In this document: one piece after another, positions 16,955-25,807 of the stretch | How the letters are laid out: each line of letters opens with the position of its first letter | Position numbering within the stretch: the stretch's first letter is position 1 | Source: Prevotella sp. CAG:755 | GTDB taxonomy: Bacteria > Bacteroidota > Bacteroidia > Bacteroidales > Bacteroidaceae | NCBI GenBank assembly: GCA_000431275.1 | Contig: HF989205.1 | Coordinates: 1-45,186, forward strand | Length of the DNA stretch: 45,186 nt | Direction: 5' to 3' | Notes under the pieces: model-generated | What the model saw: only the letters and a program-made list of their open reading frames with translations | What the model was told of the DNA's origin: nothing | The model's database searches: none | Program-made: the position numbers and the translations under genes

Positions 16955-18415
16955 TCACTGCAAGCGTGCCTTGGCTTCAAAATACTTTTTGATTTGTTGT
17001 GCCATTGCATTTGTCGGATCAAGTGCCAGCAGCAAGTCACAGTATTTAAGGGCATTGGCTTCATCTTCCTTCTGCAAAGCATACCATGCGAAATAGCTGT
17101 AAGCCTCACCTTCGGCAGCTTTATCTTCCTTGCCTTCAAGACGCTTCACGGCTTCCTGGTAGTAAGCATAAACAGAGTCATTGGGAACACGACTGTTCAA
17201 TACATTGTTTACACGAGCGCGCCAAAGCGGACCGAGATAGGAAGTAGGAGCATCAGCAGAAATCTTTGCAAAGACCTTATCACCTTCTCCTACATATATC
17301 TCAGCTTTCGTCGAATCAGCACCCTTTGTCAGACCGGTGTAATATAAGCGACCCAAACCAAAAAGATCTGTTAATTCAGCACGCGTTCCAAGTGAGTCAA
17401 TAAACGTTTGGTAGTTCTTGATGGCCTCATCCATCATGCCCATCTTGCTGTATATGTTAGAAAGACTCTTGTACACAGCAGCGGCGGACGGATTCAATTC
17501 AGTGGCTTTCGTAAAAGCTTGGAGCGCACCACTATAATCCTTCATCTGCTCGAATGTAAGGCCACGGTAATTGTAATCACGGTATGTGTAGAGCGAGTCG
17601 GGATATTCGCCTGCATTGAAATAATCCATCGCAGCAGATGCACCTTGATAATCTTTTGTTTCATAAAGATTATAGAACTTCATTCGGCGCAAGTTGATGT
17701 CTTTCGGATCCTTCGGCAAAGTAGCGTTAGTCACTTCAAGCGCCTTAGAAAAATCCTGGGTTGCATAGAGTGAAAGCACATAATTCTTCACTGCATTAAG
17801 ATCTGCCTCCGGTGCATTCGCGTAATAAGCGCCATAAGCTGCTGCAGCTTCCTTATACTCATCAAGACCGTAGCAAATATCACCCAACTCCTTGTCTGCG
17901 GTGTAATTGCTCGGATCCTGACGTTTCAGACGCTGAAGCATTTCTTTGGCCACAATCGGATTGACGTACTTATATACTTGAACGTTCTTCAAAATTGCCT
18001 CAGTCACGGTAGAGTCTACCATTAACACTTCCTCAAATTTCTGACCAGCCGTACCCCAATCCTTTCTCATTATGCATACATCACCGAAAAGCATCAATCC
18101 CGGGATATACTGTGCATCAAGCTCATAGACTTTGTCTGCACACATCTTAGCGTACGGGTAGATATTCTTTTCAAGGAACAAACGCCCCATAGCAGTCACT
18201 TTTTTCTTGTCACGCGAGCGACGCACTAACTTCAAAAAAGTATCGTCAGCTTCCTCCGGATTTGTCTTTTGGAGGTCACAGATATTCAGCACCTGCTGCT
18301 CATCTTCAGGATCTAGCGTCGGGTATTCTACCTTTCCGCTCTGGGCCATCGCCGGGATGAAGCTAAAACACATCAGCACCAACAAGGCGATACCTGCACT
18401 AAAAATTTTCTTCAT
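16955..18415 (-). CDS. Exported tetratricopeptide-repeat protein
   Basis: An alpha-solenoid protein, probably periplasmic, with no enzymatic motif. Residues 1-24 from MKKIFSAGIALL are a signal peptide ending AMAQ. TPR-like units repeat through the rest, for example NYRGLTFEQMKDYSGALQAFTKATELNPS and AAVYKSLSNIYSKMGMMDEAIKNYQTFIDS. The length is about 486 residues. An alternative ATG lies four codons upstream at 18427, but the chosen one gives the better signal peptide. It lies downstream of the ExbB-ExbD-TonB-PstS-like cluster, separated by a terminator and a new promoter. A role as a scaffold for envelope transport is possible but is inferred only from position. Base composition is more AT-rich than most of the window. 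Confidence 0.8.
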   Translation of the reverse strand: MKKIFSAGIALLVLMCFSFIPAMAQSGKVEYPTLDPEDEQQVLNICDLQKTNPEEADDTFLKLVRRSRDKKKVTAMGRLFLEKNIYPYAKMCADKVYELDAQYIPGLMLFGDVCIMRKDWGTAGQKFEEVLMVDSTVTEAILKNVQVYKYVNPIVAKEMLQRLKRQDPSNYTADKELGDICYGLDEYKEAAAAYGAYYANAPEADLNAVKNYVLSLYATQDFSKALEVTNATLPKDPKDINLRRMKFYNLYETKDYQGASAAMDYFNAGEYPDSLYTYRDYNYRGLTFEQMKDYSGALQAFTKATELNPSAAAVYKSLSNIYSKMGMMDEAIKNYQTFIDSLGTRAELTDLFGLGRLYYTGLTKGADSTKAEIYVGEGDKVFAKISADAPTSYLGPLWRARVNNVLNSRVPNDSVYAYYQEAVKRLEGKEDKAAEGEAYSYFAWYALQKEDEANALKYCDLLLALDPTNAMAQQIKKYFEAKARLQ

Positions 18416-18518
18416 CGTCTTAAACACTTCGTTTATTATTATTTTCGCTATTCACTAAAAAACGTAATGCTAGGGTTAACTCCCTACTACTTCAATTATA
18501 CCCCTACTATACGCTTTG

Positions 18519-18549
18519 CAAAAATACGCGATTTTTACCAAAGGAACAA
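18519..18549 (-). promoter_or_regulatory. Promoter of the TPR gene
   Basis: On the minus strand, TTG (18549-18547), a 20-bp spacer and TATTTTTG (18526-18519). The leader is about 100 nt. Confidence 0.6.
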
Positions 18550-18667
18550 TAGTACGGCTAATTTTGTATGCGAATCTCGAAAGAAAACCGCATCACTTAA
18601 AATTTTCTCTCTAAAAGAAATTAAAACGCTTTGCTCCACTGCCCAATTGCGCAAAACGCTTAAGCGA

Positions 18668-18714
18668 CAAAAAAAGAAGCCAGCCCTTCGGTATGTCACT
18701 TCTCTGGGCTGGCT
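18668..18714 (-). terminator. Terminator of the exbB-exbD-exbD-tonB-PstS-like operon
   Basis: A perfect 9-bp stem (AGCCAGCCC at 18678-18686, GGGCTGGCT at 18706-18714) is followed on the minus strand by CTTCTTTTTTTG, starting just after the PstS-like stop at 18723. Confidence 0.85.
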
Positions 18715-18722
18715 CAGTTTCA

Positions 18723-19664
18723 TCATTCTGGCATACTGACTTCTTTTACTTGTACTGGCAACCGCGGTAGCAATTGCGAGGAATTACAAATGATTAACTG
18801 ACCTCTTTGACCGGTTAAAAAGAAAAAGAAATTTTTCACCATTGACGTTACTCTCGGATCAGTAGTAATTACGTATACAGAACGCAAGAGTGGATACTCT
18901 CCTGTCGCGATATAATACTGAAACGGTTGTCGGAAAATTTCATTCGGAGCGCTGAAACGTGACACCCACATCACTCGGACATCCAAGTTATCAAACGAAC
19001 TGAGCGCCGAATCCTTGGCATCCTTCAACCAGTTTGCTCCGAGCACACCAATCACGCTAGGATCCTCCTTGACTGTTTCAAGCACGGCCTCATTTGATCC
19101 TTGTGCATAAAGATTTCCTCGAAATTCCTGGCCAAGGCAAAGAGAATCTTGCATGTAGCGCACAGTACTCGACCCGCTATCATCAAAAACTAATTTCAAT
19201 TCACCTTGCTGCGAAGAATGAGAAAGTTGTTCCCAACGAGTTATCTTTCCTGTCACAATGCCACGAACTTCATCCAAAGTAATCAAACTGTCTGGATTTG
19301 ATTTATTCACGACCAGCGCCATGGCATCTGTCGCTACCAAATCCGCTCTATCGGTCAAAGTGTGTGACTCCACGATTTTCCTCTCTGTTTCACTCAAAGG
19401 TCTAGTCGTTACCGCAATTCTCAAACTGTCGGAAACCAAAAGACGTATCGCTTCATTTTCGCTGCAATACACAGGTTTCATCGTCGCTTCCGGGTAATTT
19501 GCGCCGAATACGAAAATCTCCTCCTCCATTATCGGACGGAATGTTTCATCTATCGCTATATGCACATCATCGGAAGTCAGCCAATCCGCTGACTTCCGAT
19601 GATTTCCACACGAAGTGGTTAGAAAGATGCACATAACGGCTGAAAAAAGCCAAAGTGCCTTCAT
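18723..19664 (-). CDS. PstS-like substrate-binding lipoprotein
   Basis: A periplasmic binding protein of the phosphate-binding PstS class. Residues 1-18 are a lipoprotein signal peptide ending LTTS with Cys19. Family features include ATDAMALVVNKSNPDSLITLDEVRGIVTG (as in PstS) and the DDSGSSTVRYMQDSL loop, which resembles the phosphate-binding SGT loop. The length is 313 residues. No pst permease or ATPase lies nearby. It is the last gene of the Ton motor cluster, 25 bp after tonB, so it may act with TonB-dependent transport or as a sensor instead of feeding an ABC importer. The ligand is unproven. Confidence 0.78.
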   Translation of the reverse strand: MKALWLFSAVMCIFLTTSCGNHRKSADWLTSDDVHIAIDETFRPIMEEEIFVFGANYPEATMKPVYCSENEAIRLLVSDSLRIAVTTRPLSETERKIVESHTLTDRADLVATDAMALVVNKSNPDSLITLDEVRGIVTGKITRWEQLSHSSQQGELKLVFDDSGSSTVRYMQDSLCLGQEFRGNLYAQGSNEAVLETVKEDPSVIGVLGANWLKDAKDSALSSFDNLDVRVMWVSRFSAPNEIFRQPFQYYIATGEYPLLRSVYVITTDPRVTSMVKNFFFFLTGQRGQLIICNSSQLLPRLPVQVKEVSMPE

Positions 19665-19689
19665 GGAATTTCTTTTAGAAAATTCTTCT

Positions 19690-20529
19690 TTACTGGATCT
19701 GGAATCGAATGGGCAGCGTGAACCATACAGAAACAGGCTTACCCTGCTGACGACCAGGATTGAAACGAGGCAGAGATTTCACCACGCGCACCGCCTCACG
19801 GTCGCAGTTGGAATCAAGTCCTTGCACCACAAAGACATCGCCCACTGCACCATTAGGCAACACTACGAAACGGAGCAAAACAACACCTTGAATCTCCTGT
19901 TCAAGTGCGATCTGCGGATACTTCAAGTGGTCGCTGATATACTTCAACAAAGCATTCTCACCACCAGGGAAAGCAGGCGGTTGCTCCACCACAGTGAAGA
20001 CCTCTTCTTCCATTTCCTGGCCAGCAGTACCACCGACGGTCTGATTTTCTTTCAGGTCATCGATGTTCACTGTACCACCCTCGTCACCTTTGTAAGTCGT
20101 GGCGGCGATGTCAGCTTTCGCGTTCATCAACTCTTCCATGTTTTTCAGCTCTGCATCCTTGTCGACTTGGCTATCATCTTTGATGACAGGTGCTGTCAAC
20201 TGGATTGAAGCTTTCACTGCGACCTTCTCCAAAGGCTTCTGGTACTTAACCTCTATCTTTTCCTCTTTCTTCTCTTCTTTCTTTTCCTTTTTGAGTTCTG
20301 CCATTTGCATGACTTCCGTGTACGACTCATCATTAGCGTCCTCACGTTCTGCCATACGGACAATGAAAGGAATTGAAGCAAGTACTGCAATACCGATGCA
20401 GACAGCGATCAACGCATTTCGCTGACGAAGGCCCGCCTCTGAACGCAATTTATATGCGCCATAACTCTTATTACGCCCTTCGAAAACGAGTTCGCACCAC
20501 TGCTTAGATATCAAATCAATTTTTGCCAT
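19690..20529 (-). CDS. tonB: TonB energy transducer
   Basis: It couples the proton motive force of the inner membrane to outer-membrane receptors. The N-terminal cytoplasmic stretch has the motif WCELVFEGRNKSYGAYKLRS, followed by a single membrane segment at about residues 40-58. A Lys/Glu-rich periplasmic linker (KKEKKEEKKEEK) comes next. The C-terminal TonB domain starts at PPAFPGGENALLKYISDHLKYP and ends FNPGRQQGKPVSVWFTLPIRF. The length is 279 residues. It is fourth in the exbB-exbD-exbD-tonB-PstS-like operon and paralogous to the gene at 39498-40301. Confidence 0.93.
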   Translation of the reverse strand: MAKIDLISKQWCELVFEGRNKSYGAYKLRSEAGLRQRNALIAVCIGIAVLASIPFIVRMAEREDANDESYTEVMQMAELKKEKKEEKKEEKIEVKYQKPLEKVAVKASIQLTAPVIKDDSQVDKDAELKNMEELMNAKADIAATTYKGDEGGTVNIDDLKENQTVGGTAGQEMEEEVFTVVEQPPAFPGGENALLKYISDHLKYPQIALEQEIQGVVLLRFVVLPNGAVGDVFVVQGLDSNCDREAVRVVKSLPRFNPGRQQGKPVSVWFTLPIRFQIQ

Positions 20530-20548
20530 AGTCTACTTATTAATAAGA

Positions 20549-21172
20549 TTACTTAGCGGGGCGCGCCTGATAGTCCTTGATCTTCGCCAAGTCACCATCT
20601 GCAATGTTATCAATCACATACTTACCGATCCAGCATATCTGCATCTCGTCCAGTACTTGAATCAGGTTTTCAAAGTTCGAATTATCCTCCGCCTTTATAA
20701 TGACGTTTGGCGTCACATCACTGTTTTTGATTTCCGAAACTTTGTCCTTATATTCTTCTTGGTTCCTTGCTGCGGTTTGAGGATCCGAACTCTGTTTCAA
20801 GGCATACTCCCGTTTGAGGGACTCAATCTTTGACTGAGCCACACGGTTCAAAGAGAGGAGCACGCGTCGTATACCGTCTTTCCCGTATTCGGTTTCTTGC
20901 AACTTGGCCGTATCAGGAAGACCCGTATAATAATAGAGTTTATTATCCTCTGCAATCAATATCGTTACGGCTTTGGAGGCTGCGACTTGGTTCTTCTGGT
21001 CGTCAGTCAAGTCTTCCTTGTTCGACGGCATTACGATTTCCAGTGTCTGCGGCTTGATCAAAGACGTACACAACATGAAGAACGTCACGAGCAACATGAT
21101 CATGTCCACCATCGGCGTGAAGTCGACGCGGGCATTCATTTTCTTTTGCTTACTGCTATTTTTCTTTGCCAT
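20549..21172 (-). CDS. exbD: ExbD/TolR family proton-channel subunit (second copy)
   Basis: An inner-membrane protein with a short basic cytoplasmic N-terminus (MAKKNSSKQKKMNARV), one membrane helix containing the conserved proton-path aspartate in FTPMVDMIMLLVTFFMLCTS, and a periplasmic domain ending NLIQVLDEMQICWIGKYVI. The length is 207 residues, longer than E. coli ExbD (141) but usual in Bacteroidetes. It lies between the first exbD and tonB. Confidence 0.9.
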   Translation of the reverse strand: MAKKNSSKQKKMNARVDFTPMVDMIMLLVTFFMLCTSLIKPQTLEIVMPSNKEDLTDDQKNQVAASKAVTILIAEDNKLYYYTGLPDTAKLQETEYGKDGIRRVLLSLNRVAQSKIESLKREYALKQSSDPQTAARNQEEYKDKVSEIKNSDVTPNVIIKAEDNSNFENLIQVLDEMQICWIGKYVIDNIADGDLAKIKDYQARPAK

Positions 21173-21183
21173 AACACTCGAGT

Positions 21184-21798
21184 TTATTCTTCGGCGCCTT
21201 CTTTCAACGAAGTAATCAGGTTATACCTGTTTTCATTGATGGCACGCAAAGAGTTCATTACATTTTTAATAACTGAGTACGGCGTCTGCTTATCAGCCTT
21301 AATAGCAATACGCATCTCAGGGACAGCCGTTCTCGCGGCTTTCACCCAAATCTTCAGTTCGTCGTTGATACTGTCGCAAGGAATACCTTCGTTTGCAGCG
21401 TTGAGCAATAAAGCCTTTCGTTGGGCGTCATCCTTTGCGAGCCAGCCGTTCATCATGTCCAGCGGCGTACCAAAAGTGGGAGCATTCTTGAACGTCTCGA
21501 TTTCCTTGGCATTCAAGCTAAGAGCGCCCTCTTCGTTCATTTCCTCAGCCAGTTTGGCAAGATTTTCCGGAGTGTCCAAAGTCATGAACACCTTTCCGTT
21601 TTTCTCCACAAAGATGGTGAGAAGGTTATGATCTGGGATTTTGATTTCTGATACAGAACCCGGAGTATTAACTTTAACTGGTTCGTCTTTAACGAATGTA
21701 GCCGTAAGCATAAAGAAGGTAAGCAGCAGGACCATGACATCGCTCATAGGCGTCATGTCTATGAACGTGTCTTGTTTTTTTATCTTAAAGCGTCCCAT
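21184..21798 (-). CDS. exbD: ExbD/TolR family proton-channel subunit (first copy)
   Basis: The membrane helix with the essential aspartate is DMTPMSDVMVLLLTFFMLTATFV at residues 14-36. The periplasmic part carries MRIAIKADKQTPYSVIKNVMNSL, the end of the ExbD domain. The length is 204 residues. Two unequal ExbD proteins probably form a heteromeric dimer inside one ExbB pentamer; this is inferred from the tandem arrangement. It is separated from exbB by 21 bp and from the second exbD by 11 bp. Confidence 0.9.
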   Translation of the reverse strand: MGRFKIKKQDTFIDMTPMSDVMVLLLTFFMLTATFVKDEPVKVNTPGSVSEIKIPDHNLLTIFVEKNGKVFMTLDTPENLAKLAEEMNEEGALSLNAKEIETFKNAPTFGTPLDMMNGWLAKDDAQRKALLLNAANEGIPCDSINDELKIWVKAARTAVPEMRIAIKADKQTPYSVIKNVMNSLRAINENRYNLITSLKEGAEE

Positions 21799-21819
21799 GT
21801 CTTAATACCTTTTTTATGT

Positions 21820-22695
21820 TTAGTGAGTAGCGGAGAACGTCTGTACGATAGAGTAACCTACTTCGTCAAGACTGAAAGTCAGACGGTCGATTTTGTTCGT
21901 GTAATAGTTATAAGCAATAACGGCCATAGCACCGGTTGCAATACCCGAAGCCGTGTTTACAAGGGCCTCAGAGATACCAGTAGACAGGGCAGCTGAACTT
22001 GTACCACCTTCGCCCGAAGCCAAGGCACCGAACGAACGGATCATACCCAACACCGTACCGAACAGACCGGCCAGCGTACCCAAGGTAATGATAGAACCCA
22101 AAACAGGGAGGTTTTCCTGCAGCATAGGCATTTCAAGTGCAGTTGCTTCTTCCAGTTCTTTCTGAATAGTCGTAATCTTCTGTTCCTTGGTCAGACGGTC
22201 AGTCTGGTCCATTTCCTGGTATTTCAAAAGTGTTGCACGCACTACATTGGCCACAGAACCACGCTGAGCGTCGCAAATTTGAAGTGCTTTCGTGAAATCA
22301 TTAGCAACGAGAGCAGCTTTAATGTTAGCCACGAACTTCGTCAAGCTCGTCTTTCCGTAAGCCGTGCGAATAGCGAAATAACGTTCAATGCTCAAAGCAA
22401 TAACTGTGAAGAACATCGTCCAAATAATAGGCACCACGAAACCGCCTTTGTAGACCGTACCCATCAAGTTGGCAGGCTCCAAGCCCACGTCACCGCTCGT
22501 CAAGAACGAGAACATCACGCCTGTGTCTTCACCTCCCTTGAAGTTAGAAATGTGTCCGAACACAAGAAGGTAAATGATCAAGGCAAATACAAGACAGCCG
22601 ATCATCACAGAAAAAGCTGATTTGATGCCGGTAAAACCAGTAGATTGTTTTTTAGGTGCGCTCTTCTTAGGGGCACTTGCTGTTGTTGTTCCCAT
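21820..22695 (-). CDS. exbB: ExbB/TolQ/MotA proton-channel protein
   Basis: The inner-membrane pentameric channel of the Ton motor. It has a Lys/Ala/Pro-rich cytoplasmic N-terminus, then membrane helices around 28-48, 80-103, 190-215 and 235-258. The conserved pore signature is LGTLAGLFGTVLGMIRSF, followed by ISEALVNTASGIATGAMAVIAYNYY. The length is 291 residues. It is the first gene of the operon, with a recognisable promoter and a leader of about 150 nt. Confidence 0.92.
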   Translation of the reverse strand: MGTTTASAPKKSAPKKQSTGFTGIKSAFSVMIGCLVFALIIYLLVFGHISNFKGGEDTGVMFSFLTSGDVGLEPANLMGTVYKGGFVVPIIWTMFFTVIALSIERYFAIRTAYGKTSLTKFVANIKAALVANDFTKALQICDAQRGSVANVVRATLLKYQEMDQTDRLTKEQKITTIQKELEEATALEMPMLQENLPVLGSIITLGTLAGLFGTVLGMIRSFGALASGEGGTSSAALSTGISEALVNTASGIATGAMAVIAYNYYTNKIDRLTFSLDEVGYSIVQTFSATH

Positions 22696-22852
22696 GTTTG
22701 TTTTTTGATTAAAAGTTTGTAGTTAGTTCTTCTTGTTTTTGTCAGTTTGAATTTAAGGCTTTAGTTCGCAGCGTCCATTTTTCCCAGACGTAACGGAAGT
22801 TCTATTGCGGCACTACGATGGAAACGCGCCTCGAGCGTCCCCGTTTACAGCG

Positions 22853-22883
22853 CAAAAATAAAGAGAGAATTTGAAGTGGGCAA
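22853..22883 (-). promoter_or_regulatory. Promoter of the exbB operon
   Basis: On the minus strand, TTG (22883-22881), a 20-bp spacer and TATTTTTG (22860-22853). The leader is about 150 nt and holds no obvious gene or known regulatory RNA. Confidence 0.65.
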
Positions 22884-23029
22884 GTTTTCTTCTTTTTTTT
22901 GATAAAACATTTTATTTTCGCCTTTGCAAGACCGTCAGCCTGACTTCCTTTTTGTATCGATGCCGACATTCCTACGGAAATAGTTTGCAAAAAGGCGGAC
23001 TGAAACATTCCCGTCACACAATAATAATG

Positions 23030-23037
23030 TAAATTTG
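23030..23037 (+). promoter_or_regulatory. ilvE promoter (-7 element)
   Basis: TAAATTTG lies 45 bp before the ilvE ATG. The -33 position has no TTTG. It is divergent from the exbB promoter about 150 bp away. Confidence 0.5.
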
Positions 23038-23082
23038 CCGGAAAATCGTCCTGCTAATTCATATAACATAAACACGATAGAA

Positions 23083-24102
23083 ATGGAAAACATTGATTGG
23101 TCAAATCTGACTTTCGGGTACATTCCCACCGATTACAATGTCCGCTGCTACTACCGCAACGGTAAATGGGGCGAAATCGAGGTAAGTTCGTCCGAAACCA
23201 TCAACATACACATGGCCGCCACCTGCTTACATTATGGACAAGAGGCATTCGAAGGCCAGAAGGCTTTTCGCTGCCCTGACGGCAAAATCCGCGCATTCCG
23301 CATCGAAGACAACGCCGCCCGCTTACAGAGCACCTGCCGCGGCATTCTCATGCCCGAAGTGCCGACAGAACTTTTCGTGGAAATGACCAAGAAAGTCATT
23401 AAACTCAACGAGCGTTTCATCCCTCCCTACGAGAGCGGCGCCTCGCTCTACATCCGCCCCTTGCTCATCGGAACAGGCGCCCAAGTCGGTGTTCATCCCG
23501 CCAACGAATACCTGTTCATGATCTTCGTCACACCGGTCGGTCCGTACTTCAAAGGAGGTTTTTCCGCCAACAACTACGTCATCATCCGCGAGTTCGATCG
23601 CGCCGCCCCGCTCGGCACAGGCACATACAAAGTAGGAGGTAACTATGCAGCCAGCCTGCGCGCCAACAAAATGGCGCACGACGCCGGCTACTCCTGCGAG
23701 TTCTATCTCGATGCCAAGGAGAAAAAATACATCGACGAATGCGGCGCGGCCAACTTCTTCGGCATCAAGAACAACACCTACATCACCCCGAAGTCCACGT
23801 CCATCCTGCCGTCCATCACGAACCGCAGCCTCCAACAACTGGCCAAAGACCTCGGCATGACGGTCGAATGCCGACAGATACCGGAAGAGGAGCTCGCCAC
23901 GTTCGAAGAAGCCGGAGCATGCGGCACGGCAGCTGTTATCAGTCCCATAGCCCGCATTGACGACATGGAGAACAACAAGAGCTACGTCATCTCGAAAGAC
24001 GGTAAGCCGGGCCCTATCAGCGAAAAGCTCTATACCAAGCTGCGCAACATCCAGTACGGAATCGAACCCGATGTCCACGGATGGACCACGGTTATCGACT
24101 GA
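23083..24102 (+). CDS. ilvE: Branched-chain amino acid aminotransferase
   Basis: A PLP enzyme (fold type IV) that transfers the amino group between glutamate and the keto acids of leucine, isoleucine and valine, the last step of the pathway whose other enzymes are at 1.1-7.2 kb. The PLP lysine lies in TYKVGGNYAASLRAN. YFKGGFSANNYVI and YIDECGAANFFGIKN are family blocks, and the substrate end is EEAGACGTAAVISPI. The 339-residue length and the LGG/VGGNYA form point to the eukaryote-like (type II) group. The start is MENIDWSNL; the upstream extension to 23035 overlaps the promoter. Confidence 0.94.
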   Translation: MENIDWSNLTFGYIPTDYNVRCYYRNGKWGEIEVSSSETINIHMAATCLHYGQEAFEGQKAFRCPDGKIRAFRIEDNAARLQSTCRGILMPEVPTELFVEMTKKVIKLNERFIPPYESGASLYIRPLLIGTGAQVGVHPANEYLFMIFVTPVGPYFKGGFSANNYVIIREFDRAAPLGTGTYKVGGNYAASLRANKMAHDAGYSCEFYLDAKEKKYIDECGAANFFGIKNNTYITPKSTSILPSITNRSLQQLAKDLGMTVECRQIPEEELATFEEAGACGTAAVISPIARIDDMENNKSYVISKDGKPGPISEKLYTKLRNIQYGIEPDVHGWTTVID

Positions 24103-24152
24103 CGCCAAAGGCTGCTACACACATTATTAATATATTAAGTTAAGTACTCCAA

Positions 24153-24818
24153 ATGAAAACAAATACAGAACTCCGCCGCCAAGGGCGCGAAGCACTCGCC
24201 GGCCGGTGGGGCACATTCGTCGCAGCCTCATTGGTCTACATGATCATCAGTTGCTTTGTCCAGGTCCCCGCCCAACTTAGCGACTTCTCCCGCAGCGTGC
24301 TGATGACAGGCGCCGGAGTTAATTACACGCTGATGAGCACTTCTGTCGTGGTGAGCCTGCTCATCCTCCCGCTCACCTACGGTTTTGACACGATATTCCT
24401 GCGCAATCTGCGCAGTGAGCCAGTCGGTGTGGAGCATATGTTCGACGGGTTCCGCGACTATGGCCGCATCTTCCTCACCCTCCTGTGGCAAAACGTCCTC
24501 ATCCTGCTTTGGACACTCCTGCTCATCGTGCCCGGCATCGTCAAGTCGCTGGCCTACGCCCAGACGCCTTACATCCTGCTCGACAACCCCAAGCTGTCCA
24601 CCGTCGAGGCCATCCACCTCAGCCGGGAGATGATGTTCGGCTATAAGGGAAAACTTTTCCTTCTCCTCCTGAGTTTCATCGGCTGGGGCATCCTCTGCAT
24701 CTTCACCTGCGGTGTCGGTTTCCTCTGGCTCGCCCCTTACATGCAATCGTCGATGGCTGCGTTCTACGAAGACGTGCGTGCCGACTACGAGATGCGCAAG
24801 TTGTCGCCACAAGCCTAA
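24153..24818 (+). CDS. DUF975-type integral membrane protein
   Basis: A multi-pass inner-membrane protein of unknown function. The N-terminus (MKTNTELRRQGREALAGRWGTFVAASLVYM) matches the DUF975 pattern of an amphipathic start leading into the first helix. Four to six hydrophobic segments follow, at about 20-40, 65-85, 110-140, 165-190 and 190-205. The phrase YILLDNPKLSTVEAIHLSREMMFGYKGKLF is typical of this family, in which a cytoplasmic loop precedes the last helices. The length is 221 residues. It lies 50 bp after ilvE and 24 bp before the coiled-coil gene, so the three could be co-transcribed. No function is known to me. Confidence 0.75.
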   Translation: MKTNTELRRQGREALAGRWGTFVAASLVYMIISCFVQVPAQLSDFSRSVLMTGAGVNYTLMSTSVVVSLLILPLTYGFDTIFLRNLRSEPVGVEHMFDGFRDYGRIFLTLLWQNVLILLWTLLLIVPGIVKSLAYAQTPYILLDNPKLSTVEAIHLSREMMFGYKGKLFLLLLSFIGWGILCIFTCGVGFLWLAPYMQSSMAAFYEDVRADYEMRKLSPQA

Positions 24819-24842
24819 CTTCCACCCATTCATCCCACAGTC

Positions 24843-25727
24843 ATGCAGAAAAAAGAAATCATCATCACATCCGTGGCCGCCGTGCTGGTCATCCTGCTGG
24901 GCAGCGGCCTGTTCTACTTCTACCGGCAACACGAAAAGCAAAAACAGGAAAACGCCGATCTCGAAGCCCTCGCCGCTCTCGACAAGAAAGAGATGGAGAA
25001 CGAATATACCCAGTTCGCCTTGCAGTATGACGAACTGAAAAAATCCATCAAGGACGACTCGCTCATGCAGCAACTCGACCGCGAGCAAAAGCGCGCCGAG
25101 AGCCTGCTGGCCGAGCTGAAACGCGTCAAGAGCAACGATGCTGCCGAGATAGCACGCCTGAAACGCGAACTGGCCACGGTACGCGCCGTGCTCCGCACAT
25201 ATATCTACCAGGTAGACTCGCTCCAACGCCTCAACCAGAACCTGACCCACGAACGCGACGAAGCCCGCGCACGCTACTCCGAAGCCACCAGCCAAATCTC
25301 GACGCTCAACACCGAGCGCCAGAACCTGACCGAGAAAGTGGCCATCGCCGCCCAGCTCAATGCCACCGGCATTAGTATCCAACAGCAAAAGAAAAATGGG
25401 AAACGCGCCCGTCGCTGCAAGGACATCAAGCGGTTCACCGTCTCGTTCACCATCACCCGCAACGTGACGGCCGAGACCGGCAACCGCAACGTCTACGTGC
25501 GCCTGACCAAACCGAACAACGAAGTCATCAACGCGTCGGGCACGTTCAACTACGAGAACCGCGCGCTTGAATACTCTGCCACCAAGGTCATTGAATACAG
25601 TGGCCAGGAACTCGGCGTAACCGTCTACATCCCCGTCAACGAATATCTGAGCAAAGGCCGCTACACTGCCTACATTTTCTGCGACGGACAAATGATCGGT
25701 TCAAGCAGCCTGAACATCGAGAAATAA
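24843..25727 (+). CDS. Membrane-anchored coiled-coil protein, function unknown
   Basis: I recognise this only as a conserved Bacteroidales hypothetical protein. Residues 6-27 form one membrane helix. Residues about 30-165 form a long charged coiled coil (EMENEYTQFALQYDELKK, then AELKRVKSNDAAEIARLKRE). A short basic linker (KKNGKRARRCK) leads to a C-terminal beta-rich domain (about 195-294) with YVRLTKPNNEVI and VTVYIPVNEYLSKGRYTAYIF, which looks like a small immunoglobulin-like fold. The topology suggests a tail in the periplasm. A strong terminator follows directly. The neighbouring DUF975 membrane protein may be a partner, but that is inferred only from spacing. Confidence 0.7.
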   Translation: MQKKEIIITSVAAVLVILLGSGLFYFYRQHEKQKQENADLEALAALDKKEMENEYTQFALQYDELKKSIKDDSLMQQLDREQKRAESLLAELKRVKSNDAAEIARLKRELATVRAVLRTYIYQVDSLQRLNQNLTHERDEARARYSEATSQISTLNTERQNLTEKVAIAAQLNATGISIQQQKKNGKRARRCKDIKRFTVSFTITRNVTAETGNRNVYVRLTKPNNEVINASGTFNYENRALEYSATKVIEYSGQELGVTVYIPVNEYLSKGRYTAYIFCDGQMIGSSSLNIEK

Positions 25728-25740
25728 TTCCAGACATTCC

Positions 25741-25775
25741 ACGCCCCGACCGCCCGGACTCTGCGGCCGGGGCGT
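25741..25775 (+). terminator. Terminator after the coiled-coil gene
   Basis: A 13-bp stem with one mismatch (ACGCCCCGACCGC at 25741-25753 with GCGGCCGGGGCGT at 25763-25775) is followed by TTACTT. Confidence 0.7.
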
Positions 25776-25807
25776 TTACTTATCCACAGTTCCCACTCCA
25801 TACACAC

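Noticed and set aside
24228..25691. A 487-codon minus-strand open frame opposite the DUF975 and coiled-coil genes
   Set aside because: It spans two convincing plus-strand genes, its translation is low-complexity and Asp/Val/Gly-rich, and it has no family features. Long antisense frames are common in GC-rich coding DNA.
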